Assembly (NCBI GenBank): GCA_964535305.1
Contig: CAZHTF010000001.1
Coordinates: 62,001-126,000 of the forward strand
Length of the DNA: 64,000 nucleotides
From: CAZHTF01 sp964535305
GTDB taxonomy: Bacteria > Planctomycetota > Phycisphaerae > UBA1845 > Fen-1342
Direction: 5' to 3'
A program made the position numbers and the translations under genes. The notes below the pieces were generated by a model. That model made no database searches. It had not been told where the DNA came from and was given only the letters and a program-made list of their open reading frames with translations. The first letter of the stretch is position 1, and every line of letters starts with the position of its first letter. Below are positions 17,138 to 24,427 of this stretch, piece by piece.

Positions 17138-18370
17138 TTAGGAAATCGCCGACAGCGCCTGGGCCAGCTCGTGCACCGCCTCGAGCGGTGTGTTAATTGG
17201 CGGCATGAGCCGCAGCACGGACGGCTCGTGGCTGGTGCCCGTCAGGAAGCCACGCGTCATCAATTCGGCCTGAACGCGCTTGGCCCCGCCAGTTACGCGC
17301 AGGCCGATCAGCGCCCCGCGGCCGAGCACGGCCTGTACCGGACCAACGCGCAGCCGTTCGTGCATCTGCGCGCCGATCTGCTCGGCCGCCTCCAGGAGGC
17401 GATCGCGCTCGATCGTCTCCAGCGTCGCCAGCAGCGCCGCGCAGGCCACCGGTCCACCGCCGAACGTGCTGCCCAGGTCGCTGGGCTGGACCTTTTGGGC
17501 TACGCGGCGATTCATCAGGACAGCGCCGATCGGGATCCCGTTGGCGAGGCCCTTGGCGCTCGTGACGATGTCCGGCTGGACGCCGGCGCGGCCCGCGACA
17601 TAGGGCCGGCCCAAGCGGCCCACGCCCGTCTGCACCTCGTCGTAAATCAGCAGTGCGCCGACCTCGTCGCAGCGGCGTCGCAGCGCCGCCAGGAACTCGT
17701 CGGTCAGCTCAACCACGCCCGCGATGCTCTGAATCGGCTCCACGATGATCGCGGCTACGCTTTCATCGAGCCGCGCCAAGTTCGCGTCCGAGAAGTCATT
17801 CGGCGCGAGCCGCAGCGTGTCACACAGAATCGGCGCGAACGCGGCCCGCAGCTTCTCCTCTGTCGTGACCGAGAGCGCCAGCGTCGTGCGGCCGTGCCAG
17901 CCGCCTTCCAGCGTCGCGAGCCGCGCGCGGCCGCTTTGCTGAATCGCGAGCTTGAGCGCGTTCTCATTGGCCTCGCCGCCGCTGTTGCAGAAGAACACGT
18001 GCGCCAGGCCGGCTCCGGCGAAGGCACAGAGCCGCTCGGCCACCTGCGTTCGGATCCGCAGGGCGGCGACATTCGAGTAGAACGTCAGCGTTGCGCACTG
18101 ACGCGCTACCGCCTGCGTCACCGCCGGGTGCGAATGCCCCAGCAACGCCACGGCGTGCCCGCCATAGAAATCCCAGTATTCGCGGCCGTCGGCGGTTCGC
18201 ACACGTGCGCCACTGCCACTGACAATCTCGATCGGGAAGCGCGCGTAGGTATCGAGCAGCGCTGGTGCGGCGGCTACGTTGGCCGAAACGCAGTTCGACC
18301 CGGCGGCGGCGGAGTTGGCAGCGCCAGCATTTCGTGATTGCGGCTGGTTTTCACGTGTGATTGTGGACAT
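17138..18370 (-). CDS. argD: N-acylornithine aminotransferase
   Basis: A PLP-dependent class III aminotransferase converting N-acylglutamate semialdehyde to N-acylornithine. Visible features are CNSGGEANENALKLA, GGWHGRTTLAL, IYDEVQTGVGRLG and the PLP lysine in TSAKGLANGIP. With start at 18370 it is 410 residues, of family length apart from a 30-residue low-complexity head. The frame extends further upstream, but ATG 18370 has GGAG at 11 bases. It lies 65 bases after argC. Confidence 0.95.
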   Translation of the reverse strand: MSTITRENQPQSRNAGAANSAAAGSNCVSANVAAAPALLDTYARFPIEIVSGSGARVRTADGREYWDFYGGHAVALLGHSHPAVTQAVARQCATLTFYSNVAALRIRTQVAERLCAFAGAGLAHVFFCNSGGEANENALKLAIQQSGRARLATLEGGWHGRTTLALSVTTEEKLRAAFAPILCDTLRLAPNDFSDANLARLDESVAAIIVEPIQSIAGVVELTDEFLAALRRRCDEVGALLIYDEVQTGVGRLGRPYVAGRAGVQPDIVTSAKGLANGIPIGAVLMNRRVAQKVQPSDLGSTFGGGPVACAALLATLETIERDRLLEAAEQIGAQMHERLRVGPVQAVLGRGALIGLRVTGGAKRVQAELMTRGFLTGTSHEPSVLRLMPPINTPLEAVHELAQALSAIS

Positions 18371-18435
18371 CTTGTGCAATACTCCCGTCCATTCCGGCCC
18401 AGAGGCATTCAACCCGCGCGTGACGCCGCGCCGGC

Positions 18436-19509
18436 TCAGATCGGTCGCAGCGCCGGCGCCCAGAGACCGGTCGTCTCGGGCAAGCCGCACATTAAGTTCA
18501 GGTTCTGAATCGCGACGCCCGCCATGCCCTTCACCAGATTGTCCAGCGCCGCCATCACGATCACGTGCGGTCCGCGGGCGGCGATTCCCAGGTCGCAGAA
18601 ATTCGAGCCGACCACGTCCTGCAGCGCCGGCGAGCCCTCGACCAGCCGCACGAAGCGGCTGGCAGCGTAGAACTCGGCGTAGCGCTGCCGCAGCGCATTG
18701 GCGCTCAGCGGCTCGCGCAGCGTCAGGTGCAGCGTGACGAAGATGCCGCGCGAGACGGCCATGCTTTGCGCGACGAAGCTGAGCGCCAGCCGCTCGCCGA
18801 GCGGATCGCCCCAGGCTTGCAGGATTTCGCCTTCGTGCTGATGGTCCAGCGGCTTGTAGGCGCGAAAGTCGGCGTGCCGCGTGGGGTGATGCGTGGTCTC
18901 CTTGAGCTGCCGGCCCGAGCCGGACGAGCCGGTCTTGGCATCGATCACAATCGTGCCGCTTGCCGCGTTGGGTGCTAGCGGCGCCCCCGCGAGGATCGCG
19001 GCGCTCGCCAGGCAGCCGGGGTTTGCGACCAGTCGCGCAGCGGCGATCTGCTGGCGCGACAGCTCGGGCATGCCGTAGACCGCCAAGGCCCGCAGCTCGG
19101 CCAGGTCTGCGCCCGCGCGCTCCGGGTAATAGCGCGCGTGCTGCCGCAGGTCACGCAACCGCAAATCGCCGGAAAGATCGATCCAGCGCAGACGATCGCT
19201 GACGTCCGCGCTCGCGCGGCGGGCCGCGCGCCAATACTCCGCCAGTGCCGCGCCGCTGGCGCCGTGTGGCAGTGCGGAGATCAACACGCCGAAATCCGCG
19301 TCCGCCAGCGCCTCCAGTTCGACGCGTTCGCTGCTACGCTGGTCGTAGAAGCCGGTCAGGTGTGGATGCAGGTCGGCGAGCGGTTGGCCAGGGCTGGATT
19401 GCGAGGTCGCCGCGATAACGCGCGTGTGCGGGTGTTGTGTGAACAGCCGCAGCAGCTCGCCCGCGCCATAGCCACTCGCGCCCAGGATGGCGACGTTGAT
19501 GCGCGTCAT
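18436..19509 (-). CDS. argC: N-acetyl-gamma-glutamyl-phosphate reductase
   Basis: NADPH-dependent reduction of N-acylglutamyl phosphate to the semialdehyde. The Rossmann start is VAILGASGYGAGELLRL and the catalytic cysteine lies in VANPGCLASAA. GSSGSGRQLKE and the H-G-E-I region near DHQHEGEI are intact. Length is 357 residues. The ATG overlaps the stop of the P-loop gene upstream by four bases, so the two are translationally coupled. Confidence 0.96.
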   Translation of the reverse strand: MTRINVAILGASGYGAGELLRLFTQHPHTRVIAATSQSSPGQPLADLHPHLTGFYDQRSSERVELEALADADFGVLISALPHGASGAALAEYWRAARRASADVSDRLRWIDLSGDLRLRDLRQHARYYPERAGADLAELRALAVYGMPELSRQQIAAARLVANPGCLASAAILAGAPLAPNAASGTIVIDAKTGSSGSGRQLKETTHHPTRHADFRAYKPLDHQHEGEILQAWGDPLGERLALSFVAQSMAVSRGIFVTLHLTLREPLSANALRQRYAEFYAASRFVRLVEGSPALQDVVGSNFCDLGIAARGPHVIVMAALDNLVKGMAGVAIQNLNLMCGLPETTGLWAPALRPI

Positions 19510-20567
19510 GTGAGCGCCGCCTGTAGCCGGCCGTTCAGCCGGCCGGCGATGAACGTGCCCAGCTCCGCGCCGTGCGTACGGGCGTTGATCGCCTGCAAGC
19601 CAAGCTGCTCGCGGACGAAGCGCGTGCCGACGGCGTTGTCGGTCGTCGGCCCGCTGATGACGTCGATCTCCAGTTGGTATTGCTCGCGCAAGGCCCATTG
19701 CGCGCCCCACGCGCCGACCGGGTCGTTCGCGCACAGCACAATCGCGCCGCGGCGCTCCATTAGCAGGCGGTCAGACAAGATGTTCTGCACGCCGTATTCG
19801 CCAAAAATGCCGTCACCCAATTCGGCGATGATCACCTGCGCGCCGGCGGCAGCCAGGTGGTTGACCAGCCGCCGTGCGATGCGTGCGGAGCTTTCTGGCG
19901 TGGTGGTGACGATGCCGGCATCGGTGAAGGAGGCGGCCCATTTCGCGCCGTAGTCGAGCATCTGAAGCGTGTCGCGCCGCAGCGAGACGCCGGTGAGCTT
20001 GCAGCCGCCGACCGCAAACCCGCGCAGGCAGAGCTGACGGATCAGACGGCAGCCGGCCGAGGTTTTGCCGCTGTTCATGCAGGTGCCGGCGATGTAGACG
20101 ATCGGTACGTCGGCCACGCCGTCGTCAGCCGCATCGATGGCGTTCATGCCGATGTGCGCCGGCTCACCCTCGCGATCGCCGAAATCCGGGAACACCAACA
20201 CGGCCCCGAGCGCCTCGATATTAAAAGGGCTGCCGACGTCGGGGTTCTGCGAGGTGCAGCGGCCGATCACGCCGCCGAGGTTCAGCAGTTGCAGCGTATC
20301 GCCGACGCGCACCTGCTCCGGCACGACGCCCGAGTATCCGTGCAGCGCATTACGGTGCCCGAGCACACCGACGATCACGTCGCCGTCGTGCAGCGTGACC
20401 ATGCGGCCGAAGCCGTCTTCAAGCTGGTTGTAGACGGACTTCTCGCCCGAGACGCGTCCGGCGATGATGTAGCCCTCGCGGGCGATGATCCGGTCGCTGA
20501 CGCGCAGGTCGCGGCGCAGTGGGACGTTTCGCGTTGCCGAGGCGATCTTGTCAACCCACAGTCTCAC
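19506..20567 (-). CDS. Unassigned SIMIBI-type P-loop protein in the arginine operon
   Basis: A 353-residue cytoplasmic protein. Residues 20-125 are a beta-rich domain (RIIAREGYIIAGRVSGEKSV, DGDVIVGVLGHRNALHGYSG). Residues 155-340 form a P-loop domain: YIAGTCMNSGKTSAG has the GT-x4-GKT pattern of dethiobiotin-synthetase-like (SIMIBI) folds, with a later acidic motif VIIAELGDGIFGEYG. The start is GTG 20567, preceded by AAAGGAG. It overlaps argG by 17 bases and argC by 4, so it is integral to the operon. Comparable Bacteroidetes operons carry a GNAT-type acyltransferase here; this one does not. Function unknown; a role in N-acylglutamate formation is only a hypothesis. Confidence 0.75.
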   Translation of the reverse strand: MRLWVDKIASATRNVPLRRDLRVSDRIIAREGYIIAGRVSGEKSVYNQLEDGFGRMVTLHDGDVIVGVLGHRNALHGYSGVVPEQVRVGDTLQLLNLGGVIGRCTSQNPDVGSPFNIEALGAVLVFPDFGDREGEPAHIGMNAIDAADDGVADVPIVYIAGTCMNSGKTSAGCRLIRQLCLRGFAVGGCKLTGVSLRRDTLQMLDYGAKWAASFTDAGIVTTTPESSARIARRLVNHLAAAGAQVIIAELGDGIFGEYGVQNILSDRLLMERRGAIVLCANDPVGAWGAQWALREQYQLEIDVISGPTTDNAVGTRFVREQLGLQAINARTHGAELGTFIAGRLNGRLQAALT

Positions 20568-21771
20568 CCGAATCTCCTTTCGTCGCCGCGCGCGACAGCA
20601 ACCAATCCTGCAATCCGTAGAGCTTGCTGAAGGCGGCGGCCTCGGCGCTGCTCCAGAGCCGCGACGACTCGCCGTACGCGGCCAGGTCGCTGTTCATCAG
20701 CGAGAACGGGCTGGTCGCGCCCAGTACGCTCAGCTGACCCTGGTGAAATTGCACGCGGACGCTGCCGCGGACGCGCCGCTGCGATGATTCGAGGAAGGCT
20801 TCGATGTCGCGCATCAGCGGATTGAGGAAGCGGCTTTCGTGCAGCATGGCGCCGTAGAGCTCGCCCAGTGTGCCTTTCCAGAATTGCTGCTCGCGGGCCA
20901 GTACGAGCTTTTCGAGCTCGCGATGGGCGCTGACCAGCGTGATCGCGGCAGGCGCTTCGAAGGCGACGCGGCCCTTGATGCCCAGAATCGTGTCGCCGAC
21001 ATGCATTCCGCGGCCGACGCCGTGGCGTCCGCCGCGCTCGTTCAACGCCTCGATCAGCGTGACCGGGTCAAGCGCCCGCTGCTCCAGCGCCACCGGAATG
21101 CCCTGGTCGAACGCAATGTCGATCACCTCAGCGCTCGCCGGCCGCTTGCCAGGCGGCGCGGTGATGGCGTACGCATCTTCAGGCAGTACGCCGTCGCTGC
21201 GATGCGTCTCTTTCCCGCCGATCGTGGTGCCCCACAGCCCGCGATTCACGGAATACGCAGTGGTTTTGGCGGGCACGTGCACACCGCGCTGCTCGAGATA
21301 CGCCCTCTCCTGCTCGCGTGAGAGCGCCTGCTCGCGAATCGGGGCCAGCAGCGCGATCTCCGGGGCCAGAATGCGGAAGGCGCTGTCAAAGCGCACCTGA
21401 TCGTTGCCCGCGCCGGTCGAGCCGTGCACCAGGGCGGCGGCCGCAACCGAGCGCGCGTACTCCGCGCAGGCGCGGGCCTGCACGAAGCGCTCGGCGGAAA
21501 CACAGAGCGGGTACACCTCTCCACGAAGTGCATTCGCGAAGATCAGGTAGCGGAGCGTGTCGCGGAAAAGCGCGGCTCGCGCGTCAATCAGCCGCCAATG
21601 GGCAGCGCCGGCCTGCTGCGCCCGGCCTTCAATGGTGCGTAGCTCGTCCCCGTCGAAGCCGCCGGTCTGCACGGTAACAGCGTGTACGGCGTAACCCTGT
21701 TCGCGCAGCCAGAGGGCGCAATAGGTCGTGTCGAGTCCACCGGAGAATGCCAGCACCGCGATCTTGCTCAT
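20551..21771 (-). CDS. argG: Argininosuccinate synthase, Bacteroidetes-like subtype
   Basis: ATP-dependent joining of citrulline and aspartate. The PP-loop is LAFSGGLDTTYCALWL; STGAGNDQVRFD, NRGLWGTTIGGKET and HVGDTILGIKGRVAFEA are typical of the family. The wording NTGGF/QTGGFDGDELRTIE and GAGNDQVRF recalls the Bacteroidetes argG group. Length is 406 residues. The ATG at 21771 has AGGGAAAA directly upstream. It is followed without a gap by the P-loop gene. Confidence 0.96.
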   Translation of the reverse strand: MSKIAVLAFSGGLDTTYCALWLREQGYAVHAVTVQTGGFDGDELRTIEGRAQQAGAAHWRLIDARAALFRDTLRYLIFANALRGEVYPLCVSAERFVQARACAEYARSVAAAALVHGSTGAGNDQVRFDSAFRILAPEIALLAPIREQALSREQERAYLEQRGVHVPAKTTAYSVNRGLWGTTIGGKETHRSDGVLPEDAYAITAPPGKRPASAEVIDIAFDQGIPVALEQRALDPVTLIEALNERGGRHGVGRGMHVGDTILGIKGRVAFEAPAAITLVSAHRELEKLVLAREQQFWKGTLGELYGAMLHESRFLNPLMRDIEAFLESSQRRVRGSVRVQFHQGQLSVLGATSPFSLMNSDLAAYGESSRLWSSAEAAAFSKLYGLQDWLLSRAATKGDSGETVG

Positions 21772-21841
21772 TTTTCCCTACGACTCCAGGCGAAAAGACG
21801 CGCGCCGCTTGAGAACGTTTCGCTGCGGCAGTCGGGATGAA

Positions 21842-22312
21842 TCAGACGGAAGCGGCGGCGGACGCTGGTCGCGCCCAACCTCGCAATGAGGCGACGACGC
21901 GGCCCTGGTCGCTACGGCTCTTGACGGCGATGAAGATGGTGTCGTCACCGGCGAGCGTGCCGATGACTTCGGCAAGCTGCTGGCGATCCAGCGTGACGGC
22001 CACGGAGCTCGCCTCGCCGGAGGGCGTGCGAACGACGATGAGGTTAGCGCCTACGGGGCGGATACTGGTAATTAATCCAGACAGTTCGTGTGCGACCGGG
22101 TCAGCCGCCTGGCCAAGCACGACGCCACTGGCCGGGACATAGCGGCCGCGGATTTTCACCAGGCCAAGCTCGCGCATGTCGCGGCTGATGCTGGCTTGCG
22201 TGACTTGCAGGCCGAAGCGGCGCATGAGCTGCACGATCTGACCCTGGCTCGCGATCGAGCGCTCGCGGACGATCTGCAGCAAACGAGCTTGGCGAACCTG
22301 CTTTTCGCGCAT
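21842..22312 (-). CDS. argR: Arginine repressor
   Basis: A 156-residue ArgR. The N-terminal winged helix (LQIVRERSIASQGQIVQLM, QASISRDMRELGLVKI) binds ARG boxes. The C-terminal domain has the GDDTIFIAV segment that binds arginine and forms hexamers. AGAGGA precedes the ATG. As first gene of the operon, just downstream of a palindrome in the promoter, it is probably self-regulated with arginine as corepressor. Confidence 0.95.
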   Translation of the reverse strand: MREKQVRQARLLQIVRERSIASQGQIVQLMRRFGLQVTQASISRDMRELGLVKIRGRYVPASGVVLGQAADPVAHELSGLITSIRPVGANLIVVRTPSGEASSVAVTLDRQQLAEVIGTLAGDDTIFIAVKSRSDQGRVVASLRGWARPASAAASV

Positions 22313-22350
22313 CGCGATCCTCTAGCCCTGTGGCATAAGTCGACACAGAA

Positions 22351-22384
22351 TGTATATTAATACAACACCACTTCGGTAAGTCAA
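22351..22384 (-). promoter_or_regulatory. Promoter and candidate ARG box of the arginine operon
   Basis: On the minus strand TTGACT (22384-22379) and TATTAA (22362-22357) are spaced by 16 bases. A palindrome TGTAT-ATTA-ATACA (22351-22364) covers the -10 box, in the size range of an ARG box half-site pair. The ATG of argR is about 40 bases downstream. Bound ArgR here would block RNA polymerase. Confidence 0.65.
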
Positions 22385-22912
22385 GCACATCGCCCGCAAC
22401 TCGCCCGAGAAATTTCTCCACGCGCGCCACCGCCGTGCGTCGCGGCCCATCACACCGCTCGTGCCCAGCGAGCAGCCTGCTCGCAGGGTGTCAGCGACGA
22501 CGCGCTTCGCGCCAGGTACGCCGCGCGCATGCGCCTGTCGCAACTGTTCACGCCGCGCTCGCGTCGCGCCGCACACCAGCGGCTGACAGCTTCGTACCCA
22601 GCCAGGCGACAGCCGCGCGGAGCTTCGTGCACGCCCGGGAAGCGGCCAGGACGCCGCTGATGACATGCGCGACAGGCACTGCTGCTACAACTGCGTTCTC
22701 TAACTTGATGCCGAGAGATTGGCGCCCTGACGCTCGCGTGTGCTGCGCCGCCACCTGATTGGCTGGACAGCGCACGCGCTGCCGCGGCGGGCTTGCCCGC
22801 ACGCGAAGCTCGCGCAAAAGCGGCCGCTCGGCGTGGCGATCAGGCCCGATTTCGGATAGAAATCGCATAGATGAATTGAGCGTTCTGCTTCGGAGGCGCT
22901 AAGCCGAAAACC
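22385..22912. other. Intergenic region between argR promoter and dnaN, no gene seen
   Basis: About 530 bases between two divergent transcription units. I see no convincing protein, RNA or IS. No clear DnaA box cluster is visible, although dnaN-adjacent regions often hold the origin. GGAGG at 22892-22896 sits 16 bases before the dnaN ATG within a small TTCGG/CCGAA inverted repeat. Confidence 0.5.
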
Positions 22913-24031
22913 ATGAAGATCACGCTCCCTCGCATCGCCTTGCTCGACGCGCTGTCGGCCGCCTCAAACCTGATCAGCACCCGCACGACCAAGCCCATCC
23001 TGGCCTGCGTCAAGCTTTCCACCGGCGACAAGCTGCTCGAGGTCCAAGCCACCGACGGCGAAGCCGGCCTGCGAATCAGCCTGCGCGGCGTGTTGATCGA
23101 TCAGCCCGGCCAGGCGGTCATCCCGGCCGAGCGCCTGCTCCGAATCGTGCGCGAAATGGCGGACGCAGAGCTGCGGCTCGAAGTCGCCGAGCGGCAGTGT
23201 ACGATCCGCGGCGCGGGCTCAGATTTCCGCATCTTCGTCATGAGCGTGGCGGATTTTCCGCCGCTGTCGGCTTTCGAGGAAGAGCCGGACCTTACCATCT
23301 CGGGCGTCGAGCTGCGGCGAATGATCGGCCTGACGATTTACGCAGCGGCCCGCGAGACCAGCCGCTACGCGATCAACGGCGTACTCTGGAAAAAGCAGGG
23401 AAAGCGGCTCTTCCTGGTTGCGACCGACGGCCGACGGTTGGCGCGCTCCGGTGGAGGACTGCGCGATACGCGGACGGCGGATTTCGACGCGATTGTTCCG
23501 GCTCGGGCGCTGGGCGTATTCGAAAAGGTCTTCACGCCGCCCAAGGCGGACGAGGACTGGCTAATTTCGATCAAGGTTCAGCCGAACCAGGTACTGTTTA
23601 AGTCGCGAGATGTCTTGCTCGCGTCGGTGCTGGTGGAGGGGCATTTTCCGCAGTACGAAGGGGTCATCCCGAAGTCGAACGACAACCGCGCCAAGCTGCT
23701 GCGAAACGAGTTGATCGGCGCCATCCGCCAGGCGGAGATACTGACGACCGAGGAATCGCGGGCCGTGCGGATGTCGTTCGAGGCCGAGCAACTGGTGATC
23801 ACCGCCAATTCGCCCGAGCAGGGCGACGCGCGCGTCTCGCTGCCGATCGAATACGACGGCAAGCCGCTGGAGATCGGGTTCAACCCGGTGTTTCTGCTGG
23901 ATGCGCTGCGCGTGCTGCAGCAGGAGCAGGTGTTTATCGAGCTGGAAGATACGTTTCGCCCGGGGGTACTGTGCGGCGAGGACAAGAACGACTTCTTGTA
24001 CGTGGTGATGCCGGTGTCGTTATCCAGTTAG
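22913..24031 (+). CDS. dnaN: DNA polymerase III sliding clamp (beta subunit)
   Basis: Forms the ring clamp that holds DNA polymerase III on DNA. At 372 residues it is family length. The three clamp domains are recognisable, with TRTTKPILACVKL early, the central SRYAINGVLWKKQGKRLFLVATDGRRLA and the C-terminal YVVMPVSL hydrophobic end that builds the partner-binding pocket. The ATG is the only in-frame start that preserves the N-terminus. It is followed 27 bases later by a DciA-like gene and gyrB, a replication cluster. Confidence 0.97.
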   Translation: MKITLPRIALLDALSAASNLISTRTTKPILACVKLSTGDKLLEVQATDGEAGLRISLRGVLIDQPGQAVIPAERLLRIVREMADAELRLEVAERQCTIRGAGSDFRIFVMSVADFPPLSAFEEEPDLTISGVELRRMIGLTIYAAARETSRYAINGVLWKKQGKRLFLVATDGRRLARSGGGLRDTRTADFDAIVPARALGVFEKVFTPPKADEDWLISIKVQPNQVLFKSRDVLLASVLVEGHFPQYEGVIPKSNDNRAKLLRNELIGAIRQAEILTTEESRAVRMSFEAEQLVITANSPEQGDARVSLPIEYDGKPLEIGFNPVFLLDALRVLQQEQVFIELEDTFRPGVLCGEDKNDFLYVVMPVSLSS

Positions 24032-24058
24032 GCGGCGCGCAGCGCGCGGTCCCAGTTG

Positions 24059-24427
24059 ATGAACGAACGTCAGTACAAGCAGATCCTGGAGAATCACCGC
24101 CGCCGCGGGCCACGGGCCCTGTTTCAATCCGGTCCGGAGCAGGCGATTCTGCGAGCGGCGGCCCGCAGCGTTCGTCGGCAACAGGCGGCGCAGGAAGCCT
24201 GGGAGCGAATCGCGGCGCCGGGCTGGCTGGGGCAGGCGCAGGTCGGCGGCGTGCAGGACGGCGTGCTCGAGATCGACGTGAATGACGAGGTGCTTTGCCG
24301 GCGGCTGCGGCAGCAAGCGCAGCGGCTGCGGCGCGCGCTTGCGCCGTTTGTGCCTGGGCTGCTGGAGGTACGTATCCGCGCCCGGCACGACGCTGCGGAC
24401 TTCCCCGAGGACAACCGCATTTCATGA
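24059..24427 (+). CDS. DciA-like (DUF721) helicase-loader protein
   Basis: A 122-residue protein between dnaN and gyrB. The core WERIAAPGWLGQAQVGGVQDGVLEI... with the cysteine/arginine helix LCRRLRQQAQRLRRAL matches the DUF721/DciA KH-like domain (W-x-x-i-a-x..h-a....v.dGvL.v.v). DciA assists loading of the DnaB helicase in bacteria that lack DnaC or DnaI. It is the usual neighbour of dnaN and gyrB. Its stop overlaps the gyrB ATG by four bases (ATGA). The start is ATG 24059; a TTG one codon earlier is possible. Confidence 0.82.
   Translation: MNERQYKQILENHRRRGPRALFQSGPEQAILRAAARSVRRQQAAQEAWERIAAPGWLGQAQVGGVQDGVLEIDVNDEVLCRRLRQQAQRLRRALAPFVPGLLEVRIRARHDAADFPEDNRIS

Noticed and set aside
16013..18337. 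A 774-codon open frame on the plus strand opposite argB, argF' and argD
   Set aside because: Composition is Arg/Gln/His-rich without motifs, and the opposite strand is clearly coding. A shadow frame.
22331..22343. TGTGGCATAA, similar to a DnaA box
   Set aside because: It contains an extra base relative to TGTGGATAA and stands alone; it is not evidence of an origin.
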